A DNA stretch of 64,000 nt from an uncultured Clostridium sp. (GTDB taxonomy: Bacteria; Bacillota; Clostridia; TANB77; CAG-508). The notes under the pieces are model-generated. The model ran no database searches. It saw nothing but the letters and a program-made list of their open reading frames with translations, and had not been told where the DNA came from. The translations under genes were made by a program, and so were the position numbers. This document shows positions 41,701-50,611 of the stretch, piece by piece (the first letter of the stretch is position 1; every line of letters starts with the position of its first letter). The stretch spans positions 1-64,000 of the forward strand of contig CAMMDS010000004.1 of the NCBI GenBank assembly GCA_946495655.1, written 5' to 3'.

Positions 41701-41947
41701 GGAGATTGACAATATAAATAAAATTATTAACTTATTAGAAAATGGAGAACTTCCTATAAAAATTGTTAAAGAAGGAAATAAGGCAATAAAGAAAATAAAA
41801 GGCATTAACGATATAGCAAAATTTTATAAAGAATTAGAAATAATGATACCAAAAGTTTATCTTGAACAGGAAACAAAGGTTGAAATAAATAAGAAAAAAG
41901 CTAGTAAAAATGAAAAAGAAATAATATTATCAGAATATATTTTTTAA
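38750..41947 (+). CDS. PLD-like nuclease + SNF2-type helicase
   Basis: PLD-type PIHAKIYIMRDF...GSSNFSQAGL; helicase SDVVGLGKTYMCAML, VDESHRFRN, LISATPQNN, TDVLAEGMNLHRSNVIINYDLPWNPTKIMQRVGRINRVG. Confidence 0.88.
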   Translation: MSNNDLTFFTNEPERNLYERFNKILNRNTQFFDVLVGYFRASGFYLMQNALDKVEKTRILIGINTDKQIVDMFESTQDEIKQLSLSNKESISEYKKELEKEFEKSDDTEEVENGVNKFVSLLKDGKLEIRIYTKQPIHAKIYIMRDFKDSPDLGRVITGSSNFSQAGLVNNLEFNVELKNSADVQFALEKFEELWKESVEINQECVDTIENKTWIKSDITPYELYVKFLYEYFKEEINDDLIDSTKNSSKFYPDGFVPLQYQRDAVIQAKRILEKHNGVFISDVVGLGKTYMCAMLAQELDGRSLFLCPPVLIDYWDRVLSDFGVRGYKVESEGKLDKIIEEGTEQYRYVFVDESHRFRNAETEQYRQLHEICVGKRVILISATPQNNYTTDIANQLYLFQSKNRSTIVNARNLELFFDTLRKKVRSCEKDSDEYKKAVRDASEEIRDKILREVMIRRTRTEIKKNYADDLKKQGLEFPKVSDPIKLIYEFSENTEDVFEKTIQKIAELNYSRYKPLTYVKEHKLKSSERSLLVGQANMGGFMKGILVKRLESSKYAFEMTLGRFIDSYNEFIRMYKEKGIVWISKKLNIIELLDNEDFEKLDRALKNEDVFKFKAEDFNSNFIIDLEKDLKILQSLKDIWNTVQTDDKLEYFIKELKNNKNLKNNKLIIFTESKETAEYLTDNIQRRLNEKVLMFNGTMPDSIRNSIRANFDPNYNKDRQRNEYRILITTDVLAEGMNLHRSNVIINYDLPWNPTKIMQRVGRINRVGTKHSEIFVYNFFPTSKSNEQMSLEENIINKMQMFHDILGEDSKFLTEDEEVSTHELFKRMTTINEEDDGEVDSELSYLKIIRDIRDKDRELFDKIKNYPKKIKIGRKKENINGLITFFRKGYLKKFYIANSDETKEITFEQAIKYIKAIKSEQSKKVKGDYYNLLRLNKAAFEEAEKEENSSEVISVNKKGTSNAKNIIKVLKECLKMDYKFTDMEIDNINKIINLLENGELPIKIVKEGNKAIKKIKGINDIAKFYKELEIMIPKVYLEQETKVEINKKKASKNEKEIILSEYIF

Positions 41948-41962
41948 TGGGGGTAAAATAAA

Positions 41963-44900
41963 ATGGCTATTGCAAGTGATAAAACAAAAGAATATTTGCA
42001 AATGCTTGAAGAAAAATTTAATATAAATAAATTTTATGAATTTATAAAAGATTTATTAAATTTAGAGAATGAGAATATAGTAAATGGAAATTGGCAAAAA
42101 GCAACAAGTGAACAGTATAAAAATTATATTGATACAACACAATTATTTGCAGAATACGAAGATGATAAAAGAAGAAAAATAGGAGTTCTTATTATTAAAT
42201 TGCAAGATAATAAACATCCTGCAAATGCAAGAACTATGCAAAGAAATTATATAGCACATTTATTAGATGCCTATAATTTAGATGCTTCTTTATCAGCAAT
42301 ATATAGTAATGCTGACGATACTTGGAGGCTATCTTTTGTAAGGCAAGAAATCGATTTTAGTGAAGGTAAATTAAAATCAAAATTTACTCCGGCTAAAAGA
42401 TATTCATACCTATTTGGAAAAGATGAGCCAAATCATACAGCAAAAAAACAATTAGTAGATTTTATTGAAAAAAATGATAAAAAATATACTATTGAAGAGA
42501 TAGAAGAAAAATTTAGTGTAGAAAAAGTTACAAAAGATTTTTTTGAAAATTATAAAGAAAATTATTTAAAATTGAAAGAAATTTTGGAAAGTAATGAGGA
42601 ATTTATTAGTGAATCTAAAAGATGTGATTTTACTTCTGAAGAGTTCACAAAAAAATTAATGGGACAAATTGTTTTTATATATTTCTTGCAAAAAAAAGGA
42701 TGGTTAGGAGTAAAACTGGTTCCACAAGTTATAAATGTAAAAGATTTTGAAGACATTTATAAAAATAGTGATGTTATTCAGAAGAAAATATTAGATAAAT
42801 ATTATATAACTTTCAATAATACAAAAAAGATAAAAAAAGAATTATTAGAAAGATATAATGAAAACAAACAAGAAATTGAAAATTTATCAGATATATTTGT
42901 AAATACAAAATTTGACTGTAAGTGGGGAACAGGAGAAAAAAGATTTATTAGAAAAATATTTGAAAACTGTGTGAATAGAAACAAAAACTTCTTTGATAAT
43001 TATTTAGAACCTTTCTTTTACGATGCACTTAATAATAAAAGAAAAAACCAATATTTTAGCCTTTTTAATTGCAAAATACCATTCTTAAATGGAGGATTAT
43101 TTGAACCACTAGATAACTATCAGTGGCAAATTGCAAAGTTTAATATAGATAATGAGATTTTTTCAAATAAAGAAAAAACTGGAATTTTGGATTTCTTTGA
43201 TAGATATAACTTTACTATGGATGAAGAAGAACCATTAGAAAAAGATGTCGCAGTTGATCCAGAGATGTTAGGTAAGATATTTGAAAATTTGTTGGATGTA
43301 AAAGATAGAAAATCTAAAGGAGCATTTTATACTCCTAGAGAAATAGTACATTATATGTGTCAAGAAAGTATTGCTAATTTTTTAGTTAATAAAGTTGGTG
43401 TTGATTATAATGAAATAAAAGAATTTATACAATATGGAGAAATGATAAGAGATGTGGATTTAAAAGAAGCTACTAAAGATTCATATTTAGTAGGAAAAAC
43501 AATATTTAAGAATATTGTAAAAATAGATAATGCACTTGAACATATTAAAATTGCCGATCCAGCAGTAGGTTCAGGAGCTTTTCCTTTAGGAATTTTAAAC
43601 GAAATTGTTAAGTTAAGAGATATATTAACATCATATATGTTGATATATAACAGACTAGGATTATTTGGTAAAAAATATTCAGAAGAACAGATAACTAATT
43701 ATAAAAGAAGTATTTATCAATTAAAGTGGAATACCATAAAAAATAGTATATATGCAGTTGATATTGAAAATAGTGCGATTGATATTACAAAACTTAGATT
43801 ATGGTTATCAATAGTAGTTGATCAAAATGATGATCCTGAGCCATTGCCAAACTTAAATTGCAAAATTATGCAAGGTAATTCATTAATTGATGAATATGCA
43901 GGGATAAAGCTTATTGATAAAAAATTTATAGATGAGCTAAAAGATAGACAAAATGTTACATTTAATAATGGTGGAAAAATTAAAAGTGGAAAGAAAATGA
44001 TTGAAGTTTCTTCAAATCAAATTCAATTTGGGGATGGTCAAAAGAAAGCTCAAATAGATGACCTTATAAACTTAAAACTAGAATTATATGGAGAAAATGA
44101 TCCTGAAAGAAAGAAAATATTACTTGAGAAAATACAAACAGCTAGAAAAGAATTATTGAAACTAAATTTCATAGGAACAAATAAAGAAAAAGAATTATTT
44201 GAAATAGATAAATCACATAATAAACCATATTTTGCTTGGAGATTAGAGTTTATAGAAGTATTTATTGAAAATGATGGTTTTGATATAATAATAGGTAATC
44301 CTCCTTATATTGGACAAAAAGGTCATAAAGAATTATTTGAACAAATGAGTAATAATGAAAATTTTGAAAAAAAGATGGATTACTGGTACTTTTTTTTACA
44401 TAATGCTTATGAGATGACAAATGAGATTGGTATTGTTTCCTATATCACTCCAAATTATTGGATAACAGCACAAGGTGGAAAAAAATTAAGAAACAGAATA
44501 GTGAATGATTTTTCATTTATTAAATATATTAATTTTAATGAAAATAAAATATTTAGTGCTGGAATTCATACAAATGTATTTGTATTAAGTAAAATTATAA
44601 AACAAGATAATGAAGTTAGTGTTTGTATTTTTGATAATAATTATGAAAATGATTTCATTAAGCATATGAGCAATCAAAATAATTTTAAAATTAAACAAGA
44701 CATATTATTAAATAAATGGACTAGATTTGTCAATTTTATAGACACATACAATTTAAATCTTTTAAATAAAATGACTCAAAACTGTGAAAAATTATGTGAT
44801 AATGAAAGTGAGGGAAAATCAAAGAAGGGAGTTATTACAGGGAAAAAGGTAACAAACGGAATTTGTAATCTTAATCAAGGATTAGTAACTGGTAAAGATA

Positions 44901-45679
44901 GGTTAATTACAGAAGATATTAATAAAGGAGTTTTTATACTATATCCAGAAGAAATATCGGCTTTAGCTTTGGATGATGATGAAAAAAGATATATCAAACC
45001 ATTTTATAAAAATTCTGATATAAAACAATACTGGATAGATAAAAAAAGTAATACAAATATATTATATGTAAATAATATAAATGACGAAGCTGAACTAAAA
45101 AAGCATCATAATATATATCAACACTTATTAAAGTATAAAGATATTTTACTAGAAAGGTCAGTAAATGGTGTATTAAAGTCTGCTTTTTCTAAAGGAAAAT
45201 GGTGGGCATTAACGACAGATAGACCAAATATAAAATTTGACGGAGAAAATATAGTATTTCCTCAAAGAAGTAAAATAAATAAATTTGCATATTCAAATAA
45301 TGAATTTTATTCTTCTGCTGATATATATTATATGTCATTAAACAAAGAAGAGTATGATTTAAAATATATATTAGCCATATTAAATAGCAAATTGATGTAC
45401 TTTTGGCTTTATTGGATGGGAAAAAGAAAAGGAGAAGCATTAGAACTATATTTGGAGCCTTTACAGTTTGTACCTATAAAAAAAATTAGCAAAGAAGAGC
45501 AAATCAGTTTTATTAAAATTGTAAATCAAATTCTTAAAGATAAAAAAAATAAAGAGGTACTCAAATCAGAGTTAGATAAAAAGATATATAAATTATATAA
45601 TTTAAATGAAGAAGAAATAAATTATATAGAAGAATTTTATAATAAAAAAATAAGTAGTGAGGATGAAATAAATGAATGA
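41963..45679 (+). CDS. Eco57I/PglX-like adenine-specific DNA methyltransferase with C-terminal TRD
   Basis: DPAVGSGAFPLGIL, GNPPYIGQKGH (NPPY), GAFYTPREIVHYM. Confidence 0.88.
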   Translation: MAIASDKTKEYLQMLEEKFNINKFYEFIKDLLNLENENIVNGNWQKATSEQYKNYIDTTQLFAEYEDDKRRKIGVLIIKLQDNKHPANARTMQRNYIAHLLDAYNLDASLSAIYSNADDTWRLSFVRQEIDFSEGKLKSKFTPAKRYSYLFGKDEPNHTAKKQLVDFIEKNDKKYTIEEIEEKFSVEKVTKDFFENYKENYLKLKEILESNEEFISESKRCDFTSEEFTKKLMGQIVFIYFLQKKGWLGVKLVPQVINVKDFEDIYKNSDVIQKKILDKYYITFNNTKKIKKELLERYNENKQEIENLSDIFVNTKFDCKWGTGEKRFIRKIFENCVNRNKNFFDNYLEPFFYDALNNKRKNQYFSLFNCKIPFLNGGLFEPLDNYQWQIAKFNIDNEIFSNKEKTGILDFFDRYNFTMDEEEPLEKDVAVDPEMLGKIFENLLDVKDRKSKGAFYTPREIVHYMCQESIANFLVNKVGVDYNEIKEFIQYGEMIRDVDLKEATKDSYLVGKTIFKNIVKIDNALEHIKIADPAVGSGAFPLGILNEIVKLRDILTSYMLIYNRLGLFGKKYSEEQITNYKRSIYQLKWNTIKNSIYAVDIENSAIDITKLRLWLSIVVDQNDDPEPLPNLNCKIMQGNSLIDEYAGIKLIDKKFIDELKDRQNVTFNNGGKIKSGKKMIEVSSNQIQFGDGQKKAQIDDLINLKLELYGENDPERKKILLEKIQTARKELLKLNFIGTNKEKELFEIDKSHNKPYFAWRLEFIEVFIENDGFDIIIGNPPYIGQKGHKELFEQMSNNENFEKKMDYWYFFLHNAYEMTNEIGIVSYITPNYWITAQGGKKLRNRIVNDFSFIKYINFNENKIFSAGIHTNVFVLSKIIKQDNEVSVCIFDNNYENDFIKHMSNQNNFKIKQDILLNKWTRFVNFIDTYNLNLLNKMTQNCEKLCDNESEGKSKKGVITGKKVTNGICNLNQGLVTGKDRLITEDINKGVFILYPEEISALALDDDEKRYIKPFYKNSDIKQYWIDKKSNTNILYVNNINDEAELKKHHNIYQHLLKYKDILLERSVNGVLKSAFSKGKWWALTTDRPNIKFDGENIVFPQRSKINKFAYSNNEFYSSADIYYMSLNKEEYDLKYILAILNSKLMYFWLYWMGKRKGEALELYLEPLQFVPIKKISKEEQISFIKIVNQILKDKKNKEVLKSELDKKIYKLYNLNEEEINYIEEFYNKKISSEDEINE

Positions 45680-45887
45680 AATAAAATATGAAATAATAGA
45701 ACAACTTGGGGTTTTATCAGAAAGTGAAAAAGGTTGGAGAAAAGAATTAAACTTAATTAGTTGGAATGGAAGAGAACCTAAATATGATTTAAGAGATTGG
45801 TCGGAAAATCACGAAAAGATGGGAAAAGGCATAACATTGACAAAAGATGAGCTAGAAAAATTAAAAAATATTCTTAATACAAACTAA
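45672..45887 (+). CDS. YdbC/PC4-like ssDNA-binding protein
   Basis: IIEQLGVLSESEKGWRKELNLISWNGREPKYDLRDWSENHEKMGKGITLTKDEL; overlaps the methylase stop by 8 bp. Confidence 0.8.
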   Translation: MNEIKYEIIEQLGVLSESEKGWRKELNLISWNGREPKYDLRDWSENHEKMGKGITLTKDELEKLKNILNTN

Positions 45888-45906
45888 TACAAGAGGAAAT
45901 AACAAC

Positions 45907-47100
45907 TTGGAAAATTCAAGTATTAAAATAGATATACATAGTCTATATGAAATATTGCAAGATAATTTTTCAATAGCCTTTTTGGGAAAAGTTTTAAATA
46001 AAATTAATAATATTGAAGCTAAAATTGCAATTCAAGAATTTATTATTGACTTTTCTCCAGTTTTAATATATGAAGCTTATTTGTTTTTGAAGAGTAATAA
46101 TCTAATAGAAGAAAATAAATTTTACAAAAGCAAAGAATTAAAAAATAAAGTTGAAGAATATAGAATGATTACTGCGAAGAAAAAAGTAAAGGAATCAGAC
46201 TATATAAAATCAATAACAGAAAAGATGGGGATTATTTTATCTGAAAATGTTTATGATATTAATGTCATTTCGAGCAATAATCAAGTAAAAGGATTTAATT
46301 TTGCAGAATATAAAAAAAGAGAAGAAAAAGAGTTTTTGGAAATGTGTTATTCAACCAATCTTGAATTTTCAAAAGTCACATTTAAAGAATTAACTGGCAT
46401 TTCCGAAATTGATTATAATAATATAATAAATTTGATTATAGAAAATAAAACTGAAGACATAGAAGAACTTGAAAAAAGCTTAGCAGGTAATAGATATAGT
46501 TATAAAAGTTCTAAATTATTTGGAGATACAAATATTCAAGATGATGATAAATTTTTTATTTTATATAGATTTAATACTGTAAACACAATAATAGAATTAA
46601 AAAATTTCTTAAATAAAAATAAAATAGTAATAGATACAAATAATGGTCTATCAATTAATATTGATAAATTTATTGATAAAATAATAGCTTTAGAAATCGA
46701 TGTACTCGGTAGAGATATACAATCTTTGAATACGGAATTTATTAAGAACTTAGGCAAAAAATTAGACGAAAAAATGTTAAATAATAAAAAGACAAAAGCC
46801 GGAGAAAACTTTTATCAATTAAACAGGAAATTAAGAAATAATATTCATTATAGTAAAATTGAAGAACTAGATAAAGACATATATTGTGAGGTAGTAAATT
46901 TACAAGAAGAATATTTATACAAAGTACATAATGAAATGGAAAATAATATGCATTTTAGCCTTGATGAAGAAGATATTTTAATGAATAAATTTTTTTATTA
47001 TTGTAATGAAAATAATATTAGTGAAGAAGAAATTATAGAAAATTATAATGATTATTATACTCAATATTATTTTAAGAAATATATAGATAGAAAATTATGA
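45907..47100 (+). CDS. Hypothetical protein, last gene of helicase/methylase operon (TTG start)
   Basis: 397-aa open frame behind an AGAGGAAA RBS; C-terminal RKLRNNIHY reminiscent of HEPN-type RxxxH motifs (weak). Confidence 0.55.
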   Translation: MENSSIKIDIHSLYEILQDNFSIAFLGKVLNKINNIEAKIAIQEFIIDFSPVLIYEAYLFLKSNNLIEENKFYKSKELKNKVEEYRMITAKKKVKESDYIKSITEKMGIILSENVYDINVISSNNQVKGFNFAEYKKREEKEFLEMCYSTNLEFSKVTFKELTGISEIDYNNIINLIIENKTEDIEELEKSLAGNRYSYKSSKLFGDTNIQDDDKFFILYRFNTVNTIIELKNFLNKNKIVIDTNNGLSINIDKFIDKIIALEIDVLGRDIQSLNTEFIKNLGKKLDEKMLNNKKTKAGENFYQLNRKLRNNIHYSKIEELDKDIYCEVVNLQEEYLYKVHNEMENNMHFSLDEEDILMNKFFYYCNENNISEEEIIENYNDYYTQYYFKKYIDRKL

Positions 47101-47348
47101 TGTGGTGTTAAAATAATAGAATATCTAATAATTTAAATATCAATTTTAATGATAATTGAAAAATATACTAAGAACTGTATATATTAATATAAAAGATGAA
47201 AATCAGAATGTTAAACTTGCACTGATACTATTTAAATCAATATAAAATATTCAATTATGGAAAACTACTACAAGATATTAATAAAAACTTTCTTTTTTAG
47301 AAACAATATGATATAATAGTATTATAACTAAAAAGGAGAGTTTTTATT

Positions 47349-48275
47349 ATGTTAGGGAAAAAAATAAAAAAATATAGAGATGAAAAAAAATTGACTCAAT
47401 TAGAGATTGCAGAGGTATTAGGAGTAAAGCCAGCTACAATATCTAAATACGAGGCTGGAACTTTAGAGCCTAATATTGAATCATTAAAAAAATTAGCTGA
47501 ATTGTTTGGAGTTTCAGTTGATGAATTATTAAAAGAAGATGAATTTGATGTTTCTAAGATAAATGTATTAAAAGTTTTAAGAGAACAAAAAGAAATGAAA
47601 CTAAGAGGAAATTTGTATCACAATACACAGATAATTTTTGCATATAATACAAACCACATTGAGGGAAACAAATTAACAGAAGACCAAACAAGATACATTT
47701 ATGAAACCAATACGTTATTGACAGAAAAAGAATCAATTACAAATTTAGATGATATTATTGAAACTGTCAATCATTTTGGATTAGTTGATTATATGCTGGA
47801 TGTAGCAGATGAAGAGCTAACAGAAGAAATGATTAAAGAATTTCATAAAATATTGAAAGAGGGAACATCAGATGGTAGAAAAGACTGGTTTAATGTTGGC
47901 AACTATAAAAAGTTAGCAAATGAAGTTGGAAATATGAAAACATCATTACCTAAAAATGTACAAAAAGACATGGTAAAACTACTGCAATGGTATAATTCAT
48001 TAGGAAAGATAAAAATAGAAGATATAATAGAATTTCATTATAGATTTGAATGTATTCATCCATTTCAAGATGGAAATGGTAGAATAGGTAGAATTATAAT
48101 GTTTAAGGAATGCTTAAAAAATAATATTATTCCATTTATTATATTAGATAAGAATAAATTATTTTACTATAGAGGGTTAAAAGAATATAAAGATGAAAAA
48201 GGTTATTTAATAGATACTTGCTTAAATGCACAAGATCAATATATTGAAATGATTAGATATTATTTAAAATATTAA
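47349..48275 (+). CDS. XRE HTH + Fic domain protein
   Basis: HTH LTQLEIAEVLGVKPATISKYEAG; Fic motif HPFQDGNGRIGR; inhibitory-helix-like TNHIEGN. Confidence 0.9.
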   Translation: MLGKKIKKYRDEKKLTQLEIAEVLGVKPATISKYEAGTLEPNIESLKKLAELFGVSVDELLKEDEFDVSKINVLKVLREQKEMKLRGNLYHNTQIIFAYNTNHIEGNKLTEDQTRYIYETNTLLTEKESITNLDDIIETVNHFGLVDYMLDVADEELTEEMIKEFHKILKEGTSDGRKDWFNVGNYKKLANEVGNMKTSLPKNVQKDMVKLLQWYNSLGKIKIEDIIEFHYRFECIHPFQDGNGRIGRIIMFKECLKNNIIPFIILDKNKLFYYRGLKEYKDEKGYLIDTCLNAQDQYIEMIRYYLKY

Positions 48276-48295
48276 TTCGAAAGAGAGAAAATAGT

Positions 48296-48643
48296 ATGAA
48301 GTATATAATGAAATTAAATCCAAAATATTTTGAATATGTAAAAAACGGAACTAAAAGAGTAGAAGTTAGACTTAATGATGAAAAAAGAAAAAGTATGAAA
48401 GTGGGAGACACAATTATATTTCAAAAAGAACCAGAGTTAAAAGAAGAAATAAACACTCAAATAGTTAATTTAATAGTAAAGAGAAACTTTAAAGAATTAA
48501 TTAGAAATCTAGATGTTAGTGAATATTCTGATAAAAGTGAATCAGAAGAAAAATTTTTAAAAGATTTGTATATGTTTTACACAAAGAATCAAGAAGAAAA
48601 ATATGGAGTTGTAGGAATACAAATAAAAATTAAAAAGGGGTAA
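48296..48643 (+). CDS. ASCH-domain protein
   Basis: IMKLNPKYFEYVKNGTKRVEVRLNDEKRKSMKVGDTIIFQ matches the ASCH signature. Confidence 0.78.
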   Translation: MKYIMKLNPKYFEYVKNGTKRVEVRLNDEKRKSMKVGDTIIFQKEPELKEEINTQIVNLIVKRNFKELIRNLDVSEYSDKSESEEKFLKDLYMFYTKNQEEKYGVVGIQIKIKKG

Positions 48644-48645
48644 AT

Positions 48646-50130
48646 ATGAAGGAAAAAGTATTATTAGATACAAATATGATGATATATCTTTTAGACGATC
48701 ATATATTAGATGAAAAAATCTCAAAATTAACTAAAATATTATATGATTCTGATAAATATATAATAGCAATACATCCAAAAACATTTGAAGAAGCAAGGAA
48801 AATAAAAGATCAAAATAGAAAAGATATATTTATTTCAAAATTAGAAGTATATAAGATTATAGATAATCCACCAAAAGCAACGGAGGAGTTTAACAAATGT
48901 GTTGGATGCAAAAATGAAAATGACATCATAGATAATGAAATGTTATATGCTGTAGCAAGAAATTGTGTTAGTTATTTTGTTACAAATGATAAACATCTTT
49001 TAAAAAAAGCAGAGTTAATAAATATAAAAGACAGAGTTTTATCAATTGATGAAGCAATAGAGAAATTCAAACAAGAAGAAAAAGTAGTTATTGAAACACC
49101 TGTATTTATAAAAAAAGAATTTTTATATAACATGAATTTGAATGACGATTTTTTTACCACATTAAGATTTGATTATAAAGGTTTCGATAAATGGTTTATT
49201 AAAAAGCAAAGAAATGGCGAAATGGCATATGTTACGAAGACAAGAGATAATAAAATTACATCATTCCTAATGTTAAAAGAAGAGGATGAAAACGAAGATT
49301 ATTCAGGCTTTGAGAAACCCTTTAGTCCTGCTAAAAGAATAAAAGTATCTACTTTTAAAGTGGCTGATACAGGAAAGAAAATAGGAGAATGCTTTATAAA
49401 AATAATGGTGAATGAAGCTATACAAAAGAATGTAGATGAAATATATGTAACTACTTTTGAAAAACAAGAGTCATTAATATATTTATTAAAGCAATATGGT
49501 TTTGAATTATTTACATATAAAAATACTACGAAAAGTGATGATACGGAAGAAAAAGAAGCTATATATGTTAAAAATATGAAAGATAAAAGTCAATACCCAT
49601 ATGTTCAACTAAAGGATCAAAGAATTTTTATTTTTCCCGTTATACCCAAATATCATAAATTGTTGTTTGAAGATGCTGAAAGAGAATATCAAATAAGCAT
49701 TGATGATACACAAGGAAAAAATACATCTGCTAATGCAATAAAAAAAGCTTTTATCTCTAATGCCAATAGAAAAAAGATAAAATCTGGAGATATTATACTG
49801 TTTTATGCATCTCATGATAAAAAAGCAATAACTACATTAGGAATAGTAGAAACAACTTGGAATGAATTCGAATCTCAAGAAGAAATATTTAATATAGTTA
49901 GAAAAAGAACAGCTTATGATGAAGAAGAATTAAAGCAAGTTGCACGATTAGATAGTTTAGTTATAATGTTTAAGCATTATATTACATTCAAAAATCCAAT
50001 AACTTATGAGTTTTTGTATAACAATGGAATTGTAAACGGATATATTCAAGCACCAATAAGTATAGAAAAGGAAGATTTGGAAAAAATAATTGAACAAAGC
50101 CAAACACAAAATATGTTTGAAATATGCTAA
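48646..50130 (+). CDS. Three-domain fusion: PIN + GNAT + C-terminal PUA/EVE/ASCH-like domain
   Basis: PIN: VLLDTNMMIYLLDD...ENDIIDNEMLYAVARNCVSYFVTNDKHLLKKA; GNAT-like: IKVSTFKVADTGKKIGECFIKIMVNEAIQKNVDEIYVTTFEKQESLIYLLKQYGFELF; C-term: KIKSGDIILFYASHDKKAITTLGIVETTW. Confidence 0.75.
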   Translation: MKEKVLLDTNMMIYLLDDHILDEKISKLTKILYDSDKYIIAIHPKTFEEARKIKDQNRKDIFISKLEVYKIIDNPPKATEEFNKCVGCKNENDIIDNEMLYAVARNCVSYFVTNDKHLLKKAELINIKDRVLSIDEAIEKFKQEEKVVIETPVFIKKEFLYNMNLNDDFFTTLRFDYKGFDKWFIKKQRNGEMAYVTKTRDNKITSFLMLKEEDENEDYSGFEKPFSPAKRIKVSTFKVADTGKKIGECFIKIMVNEAIQKNVDEIYVTTFEKQESLIYLLKQYGFELFTYKNTTKSDDTEEKEAIYVKNMKDKSQYPYVQLKDQRIFIFPVIPKYHKLLFEDAEREYQISIDDTQGKNTSANAIKKAFISNANRKKIKSGDIILFYASHDKKAITTLGIVETTWNEFESQEEIFNIVRKRTAYDEEELKQVARLDSLVIMFKHYITFKNPITYEFLYNNGIVNGYIQAPISIEKEDLEKIIEQSQTQNMFEIC

Positions 50131-50160
50131 AAAATACACTTAAAACAGTGTATTTTTTTT
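50130..50160 (+). terminator. Intrinsic terminator
   Basis: AAAATACACTTAAAACAGTGTATTTTTTTT. Confidence 0.75.
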
Positions 50161-50169
50161 GTGAAAGTA

Positions 50170-50230
50170 TTTACAAGTTAATAATTATTATATATAATAT
50201 TAACAAATATGCTTATAAGCATATTTGTTA
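50170..50230 (+). promoter_or_regulatory. Promoter with 30-bp perfect palindromic operator
   Basis: TTTACA (50170-50175) - 17 nt - TATAAT (50193-50198), then TAACAAATATGCTTATAAGCATATTTGTTA (50201-50230). Confidence 0.8.
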
Positions 50231-50242
50231 AAAGGAGAAAAA

Positions 50243-50608
50243 ATGAGTAAGAAATTTGGAGAATTGGTGAAGGAATATAGAGGAAAAAGGACTTTAAAAG
50301 AACTAGGAGATGAAATAGAAATTACATCAGCTTATCTATTGGATATAGAAAAAGGAAATAGATTTCCATCTAAGGATAAATTAGATAAATTAATAAAAGT
50401 ATTTGATTTAAAAAAAGAAGAAAAAAATACGTTCTATGATTTGGTAGCTAAAGAGAGTCCAAATAAATATAAAGTTTCAGTCGACATAGCAGAATATATT
50501 ATGAAAAATGAATATTTAAGAAATTTTATTAGAATAGCTAAGGATAAACAGGTAGATAATAGTTATTGGAAAAATAAAATTCAAGAATTAGAAAGTGAGA
50601 GTAAATAA
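50243..50608 (+). CDS. XRE-family HTH regulator
   Basis: LVKEYRGKRTLKELGDEIEITSAYLLDIEKGNRFPSKDKLDKLIKVFDL; AAAGGAG RBS supports ATG 50243 over the TTG start. Confidence 0.85.
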   Translation: MSKKFGELVKEYRGKRTLKELGDEIEITSAYLLDIEKGNRFPSKDKLDKLIKVFDLKKEEKNTFYDLVAKESPNKYKVSVDIAEYIMKNEYLRNFIRIAKDKQVDNSYWKNKIQELESESK

Positions 50609-50611
50609 GTT

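Noticed and set aside
38750-47100. Complete BREX or DISARM system
   Set aside because: No PglZ, BrxC, BrxL, DrmA or DrmB homologue is recognisable; only helicase and methylase are shared in type.
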